NCBI RefSeq assembly: GCF_947179515.1 | Contig: NC_067477.1 | Location: 129,959,896-130,023,895, forward strand | Direction: 5' to 3' | DNA length: 64,000 bases | Source: Apodemus sylvaticus | Taxonomy: Eukaryota; Chordata; Mammalia; Rodentia; Muridae | Program-made: the position numbers and the translations under genes | In this document: in pieces, positions 25,266-37,107 of the stretch | Numbering within the stretch: position 1 is the stretch's first letter | How the letters are laid out: the number at the start of each line of letters is the position of its first letter | The notes under the pieces: model-generated | The model's database searches: none | What the model was told of the DNA's origin: nothing | Seen by the model: only the letters and a program-made list of their open reading frames with translations

Positions 25266-26148
25266 AACCATCACACCAAACAATATTTGATAGTAAGTAA
25301 AGATTTCTGTAAAAGGCCATTGAACTATTTGTGGATTAGAAATATTAATCCATGTGCTCTTTTAAGTGAGACTTTTTGCAGTGGGCTGTGGTTAGTAAGG
25401 AGACAGGTTAGTACAGAGAAAACAGGTTGTACAGAGAACAACAGACACTGGACTGATCAATACCACATTGAAATGCTACAGGAAATTCTTCTCCCATTCT
25501 CAGGGGACATCTTAGAAGAGATAGTAAAAGACAGAGGTTAGGAAAGACTACTGTATGTACAAACACACAGTGGATATGGCTGTCTGCACATGACCTGCAC
25601 AAGATCAAGTCAGCCAAATTTGCACCACAGATTGGGGAGAGGCTCAAGGAGCTATACTATTAGCTGAAGAGCTACTGGGAATTGATGGCTTCTCAGGGAG
25701 GGAACCTTTCAGTTATTTGGCCTCTGATAGGATGTTCACATATCATTAGATAGATGATGTATACACATGCACTTATAGGCAGTACTAACTAATCTTAGTA
25801 AGCTTAAATAAGACATGCAGTTGAAATGAAGATTTGCTTTGGCAGGGTCGAGACTGAGTAGGAAGTAAGGGATGGATGTGATCAAAATATATTGCATATA
25901 TGTATGAAAATCTCAAAGATTAAATAAAACATACTTTAAAATAACAGAATAAAGTAGTGTTAAGGAACAGAGAAACAGCAAAGCAGAATTAGTATATGAA
26001 TCTTAAACTAAATCAATATGACTCTTAAAAACATGGAAAATGTAACTGCAGAATGGGATAAAAGATTTGCAAAATTTATAGCTAATAAAGGATGGATGGA
26101 TCATCAGAATATTTAGGGGAATTCATAAGGCATTAACAGTGCAGTAAC

Positions 26149-27092
26149 TCCCAATATATACAAAGAACTCAAGAAGTTAGACCCCAGGGAACCAAATAAC
26201 CCTATTAAAAATGGGGTACAGATCTAAACAAAGAATTTTCACCTGAAGAAATTTGGATGGCTGAGAGGCACCTTAAGAAGTGCTCAACATCACTAGTCAT
26301 TAGGGAAATGCAGATCAAAACAACCCTGAGATTTCACCTTACACCAGTCAGAATGGCTAAGGTCAAAAACTCAGGAGACAGCAGGTGTTGGCGAGAGTGT
26401 GGAGAAAAAGGAACACTCCTGCACTGCTAGTGGGGCTGTAAGATGGTACAACCACTTTGGAAATCAGTCTGGCGGTTCCTCAGAAAACTGGACATGACAC
26501 TTCCGGAGGATGCTGCTATCCCTCTCCTGGGCATATACCCAAAGGATTCCCCGGCATGCAATAAAGACACATGCTCCATTATGTTCATAGCAGCCTTATT
26601 TATAATAGCCAGAAGCTGGAAAGAACCCAGATGCCCCTCAAAGGAGGAATGTATACAGAAAATGTGGTATATTTACACAATGGAATATACTCAGCAATTA
26701 GAAACAATGAATTCACAAAATTTTTAGGCAAATGGTTTGATCTGGAAAATATCATCCTAAGTGAGGTAACCCAGTCACAAAAGAATACACATGGAATGCA
26801 ATCTCTGATAAGTGGTTATTAATTAGCCCAGAAGCCCTGAATACCCAAGGCACATATTGCATAACAAATGACTCCCATGAAGAAGTATGGAGAAGGTCCT
26901 GATCCTGGAAAGGATTGATCTAGCATTGGAGGGGAATATAAGGACAGAGAAAAAAAGGAGGGAGGTGATTGGAGAATGGATGGAGAGAAGAAGGTTTATG
27001 GGACATATGGGGAGGGGGGATCCGGGAAAGGGGAAATCATTTGGAATGTAAACAAAGAATATAGAAAATAAAAATATTTAATAAAAAAGAAA
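26149..27092 (+). mobile_element. 5'-truncated L1, ORF2 C-terminus and 3'UTR
   Basis: L1 sequence begins at CCCAATATATACAAAGAACT, covers the last third of ORF2 including the Cys-rich region (best frame 26443-26727), and ends with a short 3'UTR whose last part is AATCATTTGGAATGTAAAC plus an A-rich tail. It is the same subfamily type as the copy at 20226-22755. The ORF2 frame is broken by indels. No clear TSD is seen. Confidence 0.87.
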
Positions 27093-27479
27093 ATTAGCAG
27101 AGGAGTTGGAGAGACAATCACTATAATAGAAATATAAATACCTGCCAAGCATAAGAAAAGGTGATGCCACATTACTAACCTCATGATTTGAGTGAAAATG
27201 TTTTCATAAGCACCTGTGTTACATGCTTAATCTCTAATTTGAATCATTACTTTTGGACATATTGAAGAATTTTAAAGGTGTAGCCTACTTGGGATAAAGA
27301 AGTATCTATGACTATATCTTTGAAAGTAACACCTGCTCATTATCCCTTACAGGTCTTATGTTGCTCATTTATGTTGAAATAAAGACACCCCTTCACTACA
27401 TTGTCCTCAACTAATATTTTCTAATCAAATGCATGTCGGCAGATTCTGGCCTGTAAACCAAGAAGCCAATATATGTCTG

Positions 27480-28200
27480 CATTTAATTTTTTCCAATCAT
27501 ATGTAGCTAATCATGAGATATATACAAATCAAAATGAAGCTATATGGTTGCTTCTTACCCCTTAAGAAGAGCAGTCAAAGGAATCAAAATAAATGTTTGC
27601 AAAAGTTCAAGATCTTTGGTATCCTTATGCCTTTCTATCTGATGATAAGGTAAATGATGTAGAGGTTTTATAACGCAATATTATGGCTTCATAAAATATG
27701 TGAAATGAAACAGTTATAGAAACCAACAATCATGTATTGAGTATGTATCTGATAACATATAAAGAGGAATCTTCAGAATGTATCTTTACACTCATGTTCA
27801 CTGCAGCATTGTTATTAATCACAGAGAGGTATAAAGAGAAGACAACCCATCAACAGATGCTAAAATGTGGCACTATTTACATGATAATGTTACAAAAGGC
27901 AAGGAAAAGAAGGAAAACCTATTGTATTCTAGAGATTTGAAAGAATCTTGCTATAATTCTGAGCAAAATGAGGCAGTCACAAGAGGTCAAATTATATATA
28001 TATATAATACATATTGTAAGAATTATATACAAAGCTATTCATTTTCTTATAAAGTTATATGACATAAAATATTCTTTCAAAAATCATAGGTATAAAAATT
28101 AGAATGGTGGCTACCTCAAGCTAATGATGTGGAGAGGAAACTTATGTTGCCAGTTTCAGGATTTCAAGATAAAAGGACCCTGATGTTCAGAGCACTGTGA
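27480..28200 (+). mobile_element. Ancient mammalian L1M fragment, ORF2 end and 3'UTR
   Basis: Landmarks appear in the order of old mammalian L1s. ATACAAATCAAAATGAAGC comes near 27520 and ACTCATGTTCACTGCAGC near 27790, which corresponds to 'cccatgttcattgcagc'. CCATCAACAGATGCTAAAA follows near 27847, then the 3'UTR segment AGAATGGTGGCTACC near 28100. Divergence is strong, no frame survives, and the element predates the rodent L1s here. Confidence 0.75.
28018..28055 (+). repeat. 38-bp direct repeat, copy 1 (inside the L1M)
   Basis: The segment AAGAATTATATACAAAGC.. is repeated at 28596-28633 with a single C/T difference. This copy lies at the expected place within the ancient L1 3' region, so it is probably the source. 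Confidence 0.9.
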
Positions 28201-28595
28201 GCTGAACACACTTACTTCCACTATGGACTTTACACTTCAAAATTAGTTAAGTGAAAATTTTGAAGTTATATATTATTATTACTGTAAGAAAATGAATTCT
28301 ACTTGATGTTACAATGTGTTATTTGCAATATCTTCTCTAAGAAACTCCATGACCTTCTTTGAGTCACATACTTTCATTTCTCAATAACAAAAAGTTGTAA
28401 AAGACATAAACACATTCTTTATTCCTTTTGATATCTCAAAAATGTGTCATAATTGACTACCATACTTCTTAATATTAAAATGACCATATGCACATTACCC
28501 CATTAGAGCATTCAATATTCCTACTACTCTACTTAAATTTCAACATTCTTTTACAACAGTGATGATACTACTACTGTTCTTACCCCAAATTAAAA

Positions 28596-28633
28596 AAGAA
28601 TTATATACAAAGCTATTTATTTTCTTATAAAGT
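28596..28633 (+). repeat. 38-bp direct repeat, copy 2
   Basis: Near-exact copy of 28018-28055, displaced by 578 bases and preceded by an A run (TTAAAAAAG). The sequence around it does not match the surroundings of copy 1, so only this short segment was duplicated. Confidence 0.9.
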
Positions 28634-29566
28634 AATAAAGAAAAGTATTGGGAAAATTAAAAATGATAGACGTAGCCATCATATTTTCTGCTACAATGTG
28701 GGCACTGAAGACTTGCAGAATGTAGAAGGCAAACCTATTTCACCTCAAAATCACTATGTATTTTATCAGAAAGTTAACTTTGTTAAATCAGACCATTTCT
28801 TTCTTAGTACATGTGCCAATATTTTAAAATGTTATCTGTTGGTTTCAATGTCAAATCCATTTAAAGAGCTCGAAGTATACAGTGAGCTGAGATATAAGCA
28901 AACTCTATAGACACAGGAGAATGACAAATTGTTCTGGTCAATACAGCAGATGCTGGCATACTGTAATGTGGTTCTTCAGATATTCAGTTACTTACCCCAG
29001 CACTTGACATATATGTAAGCATTGGATCATTTTCTTCATCACAAAGTCAAAGTTATCAGTAATCAAATCTCTCCCTCATCACCATTAACTAGTCCATGTA
29101 GAGCTGTTTTTCTCACCATTTTTCTACAGTTGCCTATGTAGCAATCCCCTGTCTACTGTGACAAAATGTAGAGCAAAGTAATGTGTACCCAGTTAGGTGG
29201 TGTGGATTATGTGTAAATTCACTTGACAAAGCTTCTCCACCTTTGAGTTCCATAAAACTATATGGAAGACATGTTTGAACTAATTTTTGAGATATTCCTA
29301 AATAGTCTGTGACCTGAGACATTGAGACATTTTGTTTCCTGTAACTTTTCAGGCAATGGTACTATCACTGTATGTTAAGATAAACCTGGGTATACATTAC
29401 TTGACTGGGAAAGTAATAAGAGCTTGAAAACATTTTTGTTGGTATATTTTAGAGAAACAACTCTTGTATGATCTTTTATTGCAGGCTGTAGGTTGACATT
29501 TAGAAAGAACAAGTATAGTTTTCAGCTAGGAATGATGCCTTACATAACTAATATGTAGAAGTCAAG

Positions 29567-30763
29567 TATTATTTTTTTCATTTTTTATTGAATATCACCT
29601 TCCTTTACACTACCAATGGTAAAACCTTTCCCGCTATCCCCCCTCCCCCTTTTCTCTCCCCCTGCCTCCACATATATGCCCCTCCACCCAACACACTCCC
29701 ACATCCGCCCCTCAGATTCCCTTTGTTGGGGCCTCTGTTGAGCCTTTACCTGACCAAGGACCACTCCTCCCACTGATGCCCAACAAGGCCTTCCTCTGCC
29801 ACATTTTTGGCTGGAACTACGTGTGACCCTTGGTTGATGATTCAGTCCCTGGGGCTCTTGGGGCATCTTGGTGACTGAAATCATTGTTCTTCCCATGGGG
29901 CTGTAAACCCCTTCAGCTCCTCTGGACCATCCTCCAGCTCCTCCATTGGGGACCCCATGCCCAGTCCAATAGTTGTTTGCTAGCATTTGCCTCTGTAATT
30001 ATAAGGTTCTGGCAGGGCCCCTCCAGAGACACCCATGGCATTCTCCTTTTGGTATACACTTCTTATTGTCTATAGTAGTGTCTGGGTTTGTTGTCTGTTT
30101 ATAGGGTGAATCCCCAGGTATGGCAGTTTCTGGGTGGCCTTTACTTCAGTCTCTGCCCCACAGAGTTTCCCTTATTGTTCCTGTGACTATTTTGCTCCCT
30201 TTCTTAGAGTAACCAAAGTATCCTCACTTACGTCCTCCTTCTTCTTGAGCATCCTGTGCTGGGTGAATTGTAGCTTGTTTATTTTGAGCTTACTAGTGAG
30301 TGCATACCATGTGTGTTCTTTTGTGACTGAGTTACCTCACTCAGGATGACACTTTCTAGTTCCATCCCTTTGCCTAAGAATTTCATGAATTCACTGTTTT
30401 TAATAGCTAAATAGTACTCCATTGTGTATATATGCCACAGTTTCTGTATCCATTCCTCTGTTGGGTTCTTTCCAGCTTCTGGCTATTATAAATTAGGCAG
30501 CCATGAACATAGTGGAGCATATGTCCTTATTACATGTAGGAGAATCTTCTGGGTATATGCCCAGGAGTAGTATAGCTGAGTCCTCAGGTAGTAAGTACTC
30601 TGTCTAGTTTTCTGAGGAATTGCCAAAGTGATTTCCGGAGCGTTTTTAGCAGCTTGCAATCCCACCAACAATGGAGAATTGTTATTTTTTGCCCCACATC
30701 CTCTCCAGCATCTGCTGTCCCCTGAGTTTTTCATTTTAGCCATTCTGACCAGTGTAAGGTAGG
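29567..30763 (-). mobile_element. 5'-truncated L1, 3'UTR and ORF2 end (reverse)
   Basis: A T-rich tail near 29570-29590 is followed by the reversed long-type 3'UTR ('CTCCATTGGGGACCCCATGC' near 29941, a C-rich tract near 29640-29700). The ORF2 C-terminus then runs to about 30763, truncated after AGCCATTCTGACCAGTGTAA. The 3'UTR layout matches the reverse copy at 44083-44925 and differs from the short-3'UTR rat-type copies. No intact frame. Confidence 0.87.
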
Positions 30764-32526
30764 CCTATATTCTGGTGAGCCTTCCTAGTCAACAGATCTA
30801 GAAGCCAACCTCAACAACAGCCTAGTCTGAAACACCATCTACACCTCAGTGTTTGCAGAGATTATCCCTGCTTGGTGAGACAATGGCTTGCCTCCAGCAT
30901 GTGTCCAGCAAAGCATAAATGAAGGAATAATTTTACTTTTCTTGGGAGCCAATCTTACCATTAAAGCTCATTAATCCATCATGTGCTAGTAATTATGATT
31001 ACTAGGTAGTTTATTTAAAAATATAGAAACTTATTTCCTACAGAGTCTCAGCCTAGAAAGTTCAAAACCAAGTTTCTAGCTGTTCAGTCTCTTACAAATG
31101 TCCACCTACAAGTCTAAGATGCTATCTTACAGTCTGATTCCTTCTAAGGAGAGGAATGCATATAGTCCCATCAGAGAGGGAAGAACAAGGCAAGTAGGGA
31201 GAGAGGCTCTCCATCAGACTCATAAGAGCATCTAAACAAGGTCACAAGAGAAGAGCCCAAGACCACCCACACACTTGCAAACATCACCAAGTAAGACACT
31301 CATGCTGTCAACATGTACATTTAGGGGGATAACATGATCAAACATTTGTAAATCTGAGTACTGTGATAGTGCCAAGGGTAATTATAGATTGACTTATCCT
31401 AATTTCAATGATAATTGAATCCACACTATTTAACAGAATTGTGATCTCACATATTACACTATTGATTCTAAATTAGCAGGATGAAATAGTCCTGTTATTC
31501 AGTGAAATAACCTAAAACATAGAGGAAGAAAATAATTTTCTTGACATAATAAAGAATTTTTATTGTTTGAAATAAGGCTTCAAATTTTCAGCAGAGAATC
31601 CACTGGCACCCCAAAGATACTTGCTCTTCGTGATAAACTCACTCTGACTTGGGCCCTTGCCTTTTACTCTTAAATATCTGTGACAGTTGCCACCAGAAAC
31701 AACTTGTCAATACTATTGTGTGCTAGATTATTATTTCTGAAATGACATCTTAGCCCAAGGATTAAGGAGTCCCAAAGTAGGTATGGCAAAATTTCAAAAT
31801 TGATCTTTCCATCTTTAACATTCTTATAAACAGAAGTTTACTTTTAAATAATGGGTTCTTGTTTGTTTCAACTTCTTAGAAGTTTGAAGATAAAAACCAA
31901 GATTGAAGTTTGACTTACCCCAGATTGGCTTTGATTAAATTATATCTGTCTTCATTCTGTGATGCGATGGCCTGGCATTATAAATAGTATGCGTACGCTT
32001 GCTCTTGTTCACTCTCATGCACATAGGACTGCTAAGCCAACCTAAATTAATTAAGCAAGCTTTATTTGATTTTTTACCTTTTAAGCAGCCCAAAATAAGA
32101 GAGAAGATCTAATTTGGAAAACAGAGCTTCCCAAGATGCCAAATCAAATTTATCCCTCTAACAACTCAATAGTAACTACAGACACATTTCTGCAGACCAA
32201 TTTAGGTCCTAAACACATTCAAAACTGGGAATCTTACTGCCCTGAAATCAGGAAATATGTATTGATGGACAAAAGAACCTGGTTTCAAGCTCATGGATAA
32301 TTATTCAGAACAGACAAAGGCACTTTCCTCAAGATCTCTATCTCTCCCTACTCCTCCCCCTGTCTCTCTGTCTCTCTGTCTCTCCATCTCTCTGTCTCTC
32401 TGTCTCTCTGTCTCTCTCTTCTACTCTCTCTTTTCCATGACCCCCCTCTCCTTTGCTCTCCTTTCCTTCCACATTCTATCCCTCCTCATCTTCCACTACC
32501 CTCTCCTTTCTCCTATTCCTACTATT

Positions 32527-32587
<61 letters not shown>

Positions 32588-33009
32588 TTCTGTCTCTTCT
32601 TCCCTCCCTCCCTCCTTCTTATTCATTTCATCTGTCTCTACCCACTGTATGTTCTTTTGGAGTAAGAACTTCACCATGTAATCCATGATGCTTTATCATT
32701 CTGAGTCTGGGTGACAGACATATAATGGCAACCCAGCTTGCCCACCGCTCTTTCCTTTTTCTCTCTCTTTCCTCAACTCTCTTCCTTTTTGTAACTCCAT
32801 ATCCCTTTATTCTTTCTCCCTTTATTTCATGCTTTTGTTTTATGCCCATATCATTTCTATATTGTAAGTGATAGAAAGATTTCATTATTGGTAGTCCCAG
32901 AGCTATTACTATATTTGAAAATATGTACTAAATTACATTAAAATGGAAATATTAGATGTGTTCAGAACATGCTAACAATAATAATATTATTCCAGGGTTT
33001 AGTAATTAT
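30764..33009. other. Unassigned intergenic sequence with a CT-rich tract
   Basis: No gene is recognised. The only clear feature is the polypyrimidine tract at 32335-32625. The 131-codon frame at 32293-32688 is a translation of that tract (Ser/Leu-rich) and is not a gene. Confidence 0.55.
32335..32625. repeat. Polypyrimidine (CT)n tract
   Basis: About 290 bases of almost pure pyrimidine on the plus strand, including an uninterrupted (TC)n core at about 32529-32572 and TCTGTC units before it. Long mirror-symmetric purine/pyrimidine tracts can form triplex (H-) DNA and are length-variable. Confidence 0.95.
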
Positions 33010-33215
33010 TTGCTGATAGTTTACAAGATACTTATGTTATGTGCAAGTGTTTTAAACCTGGTAACTCATTGAGAGTTTAAACAGTTCTACAGATGGGTTG
33101 TTATTATCACCTGTAATTGACAACAAGGAAACTAAATACCAGAGGACCAGAGACCTTATTCAGAGCATTAATTAATTTCTGGTAGAACAAAGATTTAAAA
33201 CCAGTTGCTGGGTGT
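33010..33215 (+). mobile_element. MIR SINE
   Basis: Order and content match MIR: 'TTATGTTATGTGCAAGTGTTT', a 'taactcattgag' segment, 'TTGTTATTATCACC', 'AAGGAAACTAAATACCAGAG', and a tail resembling '..agagccaggatttgaaccc' as AACAAAGATTTAAAACCAG. MIRs are tRNA-derived SINEs inactive since before the eutherian radiation. This is one of the oldest recognisable pieces in the window. Confidence 0.75.
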
Positions 33216-34144
33216 TGTATTCTGTTGTAACCTACTTCCCTATTATGCCCTAACATCAGATTTCTGCCCAAAGCCCTTGTACTTGGACAGTGTCAAGTTC
33301 CTACCATGTGGCATGACATCCCATTATGGCTCTGTACATTTCTTCCCTTTTTATTAATTTGAAAAATGAGGAGGTAGAAAGCAAGTGGATAAACATCCTT
33401 CATAATAAGGTGGGCCTTAACCAAGGAGGGAAAGCTTTGACCATAATTCCTCTTAAATATTGTGTGATGTCTTTTTCAGAGGACGAGTAATAAGCTCCCT
33501 TATTATTTTAAGGACAGCATCTCAACATTAACCCCTTTGCAGTTAGGTGTACTTCCTGGGGACTCAGAGGCAGAAATTTACCTCTCCATGTGGTGCATTG
33601 CCTCACACCTTTCACTGGTGCCCATGTTTGCTCATAAAGAAACACACATAGATCTGAGTTCTATGTGGCTCCCTTTTGGAGATCCACTGGTGTAAGTTTT
33701 GAAGCCAGGGGGTCTGCAAGTGTCCTTAACAGACACGTGATCTTTCTATCCATTTGAGCCTGGATGGAGACAGCCAGTCGGCTTAACAAACAAGGTCAAG
33801 TGTTAAAGGTGGAACAGGAATAAATTGTCTGTGATGTGCCTGAGGTATAAAATACACAAAGTCTGGCCTCTGGGGGTGGGGGGGAGGTAGTTTTGTGTAT
33901 CAAGAGATAAACTGTTACTTCTTAGGAAAAGTGGAGAGTATATTTTTAAATTAACTCAGCTGGCTAAAATGATTATTAGCCATCTTTATAATTGGAATCC
34001 CCAATATTGGATTTATTTCTAGACCAGTCTATGATTTAGTCGGCTGATCACATTAATGGAGAGAGAAGATTCATTATAACTCCTTTTTAGATTAATTTTT
34101 TCCAAGCTAGCTTAACAGTCTCCATGTTCTGTCCCACAAAGTCT

Positions 34145-34290
34145 AAAAGCTGTCTTCAGACACACTAGAAGAGGACGTCAGATCTCATCCTAGGTGGTTG
34201 TGAGCCACCATGTGGTTCCTGGGATCTGAACTCCCATAATCCATGATTGAGGGTCTATCGTTTAATAGCTGAACCATCTCTCCAGGCTTA
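34145..34290 (-). mobile_element. B2 SINE (reverse)
   Basis: On the plus strand it reads as reversed B2: 'CTGTCTTCAGACACACTAGA', 'TGTGAGCCACCATGTGGTTC', 'CTGGGATCTGAACTC', and 'TGAACCATCTCTCCAGGCT', the complement of the 'gcctggagagatggttca' head. All four blocks are in B2 order, so orientation is minus. Confidence 0.88.
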
Positions 34291-34488
34291 CAACCATAAA
34301 ATACAAGAATTCAGCTCCCAGCACCCATGGCTGTCCCTCCAGCCTTTGCATTAGCTCTTAGATATCCAGAGGACAGTCATTTAAACAACATATCCTTTTA
34401 AATTTGAATTACATTTGCATAAACAATTGTAAAAATTAAGAATTAGACAGTCATTTAAAAGTAACATTTTTAAGCAATTGTAAACCAT

Positions 34489-34500
34489 GATATATATATA

Positions 34501-34537
<37 letters not shown>
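34489..34537. repeat. (TA)n microsatellite
   Basis: Near-perfect TA dinucleotide run of about 49 bases with one TT interruption near 34507. Confidence 0.95.
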
Positions 34538-34539
<2 letters not shown>

Positions 34540-36217
34540 CTATTATTAAAAGCTTGATTTTAACATCTTAAAAATAGTCGCTATAGCACCCAAGTCAGGT
34601 ACCTGTGTTGAAGCAGGAGGAAACTCAAAGGAACAAACAAGTGATCTGATAGTAACAAATTGTCTTTTGGATAACAATTATTAACTTTGCCTAAAAAGGG
34701 TTGCCATGTAATAGATTGGTTATTATAAAACACCAATGTTTTGTAATAGCCAATTTGATTGCTGCTTGAAACAAGGAACAAACATGGTGAAAGTCTTAAG
34801 AGAGTCCATTGAGCTCATAACTTGGTCTCCATGGAGATTTATTAAGGCTGCTGCAGAACCCTTCAACAGTAGAAAGCTAAATTCTTGATACTCATTTTAC
34901 AATATATATTGACCTCACCCATTTATTCAGTCAGTAAGAGTACACTGAGTCTACTGTGTGCTAAGTGTTCCTCTTGACATTGATAGAATTTAGCATGCAT
35001 AAAGTCATACATAAATTAATCTTTAAATAATATGTGTCAGAGAGTTATAGAAATGTGCAAGACACTAAAATTGAAAAAAGGAGTAAAGAGCTCCTTTTGA
35101 AATATATGTGAAGTATTGGTAGCCAACTTTTATTAAAGGAAGACTAGGCTGAGGTTTATCATAGTACCAGTATCATAGTATTATATTACTATATAGTATT
35201 GTCATAGCCAGTATCATAGTACCAACATAGCAGTAGAAGAACCTGAAATTTATTCCCAGCAACATATGAACATCAACAAGAAATGATTCAGATGAACATC
35301 ATGTAAAAGAGTGAAGAAATGGGTTTGTTTAAAGAGCAATTTTGGGATAAAAGGGTCAGGCATTTGAGTCCTCCAGGAAGGGCAAGGGTGACCAGAGAGA
35401 AGACAAGCAAGTGCACAGATGTTGAAGAAGTAGAACCCTTGGTGTGATGCTAAGGAGATAAAACTGTAGGGACATCAACAAGGAACTCCACAATAGGAGA
35501 CTAACACGAGCTCTCAAAACTAAAACGGACCAATTTTGTCTAGATTATTTACTGGACTCAATTAGTGGTAGAGCTATAGTCTTCTAGATAATTTATTCCT
35601 AATCTTGTAGTGATGGAAATACATGTTCTAGTAGAATCTCTAGAATATTTATTTTTCCTCTCATTCTTAATTCACCTTATCTAAAAATGGGATAAGAATC
35701 ATTAGAAGGAATAAGCATGGTATTTATTTCTGTTCCACTCTCAGGGTAATGTTTACCCACTGTGTTGGGTACAGACTGTTGAGCAGAGAGCAATGACACT
35801 GGAATCCCAGGCAATGAAATTAAACCAATGACAGCTGCAATGGTCAGTGAAGGAGAAGTTATCTTGTTTAGGGTGACAAGATGAGAATAAACAAATTACT
35901 TACATATTGGTAAGAAGTGATTAAACCTACACTTACAAGTGCTAGTGTAATAAGAACACCTGTTTCCTTATGTTGTGTGTTCTTTGTAGTCAATGAACTC
36001 CGAATTAATTATGATAAGTTGTTTGCTTCTTTGGTTGGTCTTGTTTGTACTCTGGGGATAGCATACAGTACCTACTCCAGGAAACCTCTCCAAACATGGA
36101 TGATAACCATGTTTTTAATTGAAAACACAAGTTTTGACCCTTAGCAAAACATGTATAAAAAAATAAATCAAAATGAATCTGAAATCTGAATCTAAGCAAT
36201 ACCAAATGAACTCAGTA

Positions 36218-36245
<28 letters not shown>
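36218..36245. repeat. (TG)n microsatellite
   Basis: About 14 TG units. The neighbouring minus-strand chance frame with Thr-His repeats is produced by it. Confidence 0.95.
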
Positions 36246-36249
<4 letters not shown>

Positions 36250-36759
36250 ATAAAAGGCCATTAATTCAAGAGACAGTAAAAATAAAAAGGCAAGAGTTGG
36301 AAGGAGAGAAGGAAGGATAGAAATGATATAAATAGAGTACTCATGCATAAAATTCTTAAATAAAAACAAAAGATAAATAAAACAACCCAAAAAAGTATGG
36401 TATGTATTTTGGGAGTCCTGGAATGAGCTGTAGTTCTCATGGCAGTTTGCTTGCTTTCAATTCCCCTCTTCCTTTTTCACATGATCCTAATAGCCCTGGC
36501 TATTAAGAATCCCTTCTTTGAAGTAGAGTCACTGGCCATAAACTCTTTTCTAAGAACTGCAAAGCTTTGTCTCATAGTCATTTACATAATTACAACATAA
36601 AATAACCTCCCAACAACATGTAAATTTATGTGGCTATGCGTGTGTAGATGAGGGTGGCTCTGACACTGTGGTATGGAAAGCATTGATTGAATACAGTTTT
36701 AAATTGAATTTCAAGAAGTTTTTACAAGGTGAAAGCTAGATGTTAGATAAGGATTACTC

Positions 36760-37107
36760 ATGGAAACTCTTTAGGACCTAGGGGTATGACCAAATGTTCT
36801 GAAAGACCTTTGAACTCTTTTTGAAGATTTGTTGTTAACTACAAGTGACTCTGTATTCTAATCAGGATGATGTTATCTGTGATTGATTGATTTTGCATTT
36901 CCTTGTGCCAAATGGTTATGATAATTGTTCTTTGTGCCTGCTTGACTGGATACATCTTTTGAAATGGTAATGCTAACTCCTCATGTATAAAAGCCCTTGC
37001 TTGAGAGCTGCCTCTGTGTTTGTTGTTTGTCATCACTGAATGTGCCATCCTGAGTACCAAAGCCCTGATTCTCCCTTGGTCATGACTCCCAGGCTGGGTC
37101 AGTCAGC
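36760..37107 (+). mobile_element. LTR-like sequence with TATA box
   Basis: This region directly precedes an L1 fragment. It contains ATGTATAAAAGCCC (TATA box at about 36985-36992) about 120 bases before its right end, with a T/G-rich leader after it. That spacing is typical of a retroviral U3-R-U5 arrangement. The left boundary is a guess, and no TSD or PBS is visible because an L1 begins at 37108. Family not recognised. Confidence 0.4.

Larger units (their letters stand above)
22769..26148. other. Mostly unassigned intergenic sequence with a B2 SINE and a rodent repeat
   Basis: Apart from the B2 at 22969-23172, a short (TA)n at 23772-23789 and the rodent repeat at 24869-25265, nothing is recognised. 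Open frames of 60-96 codons on both strands have no features that suggest coding. Confidence 0.5.
27093..29566. other. Older intergenic sequence containing an ancient L1
   Basis: Outside the ancient L1 at 27480-28200 and the duplicated 38-bp segment listed separately, no gene or repeat is recognised. Frames of 62-71 codons are considered chance. Confidence 0.5.
33216..36759. other. Unassigned intergenic sequence with a B2 and microsatellites
   Basis: Only the reverse B2 near 34145-34290, the (TA)n at 34489-34537, short repeats of 'CCAGTATCATAGTA' near 35166-35222, and the (TG)n at 36218-36245 are identified. No coding frame is credible. Confidence 0.5.

Noticed and set aside
32293..32688. 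131-codon Ser/Leu-rich frame
   Set aside because: Translation of the CT-rich tract.
35555..35585. Possible ID SINE at 'TTAGTGGTAGAGCTATAG'
   Set aside because: Only a short match to the ID core (gtggtagagc). The rest of the ID sequence and the A tail are missing.
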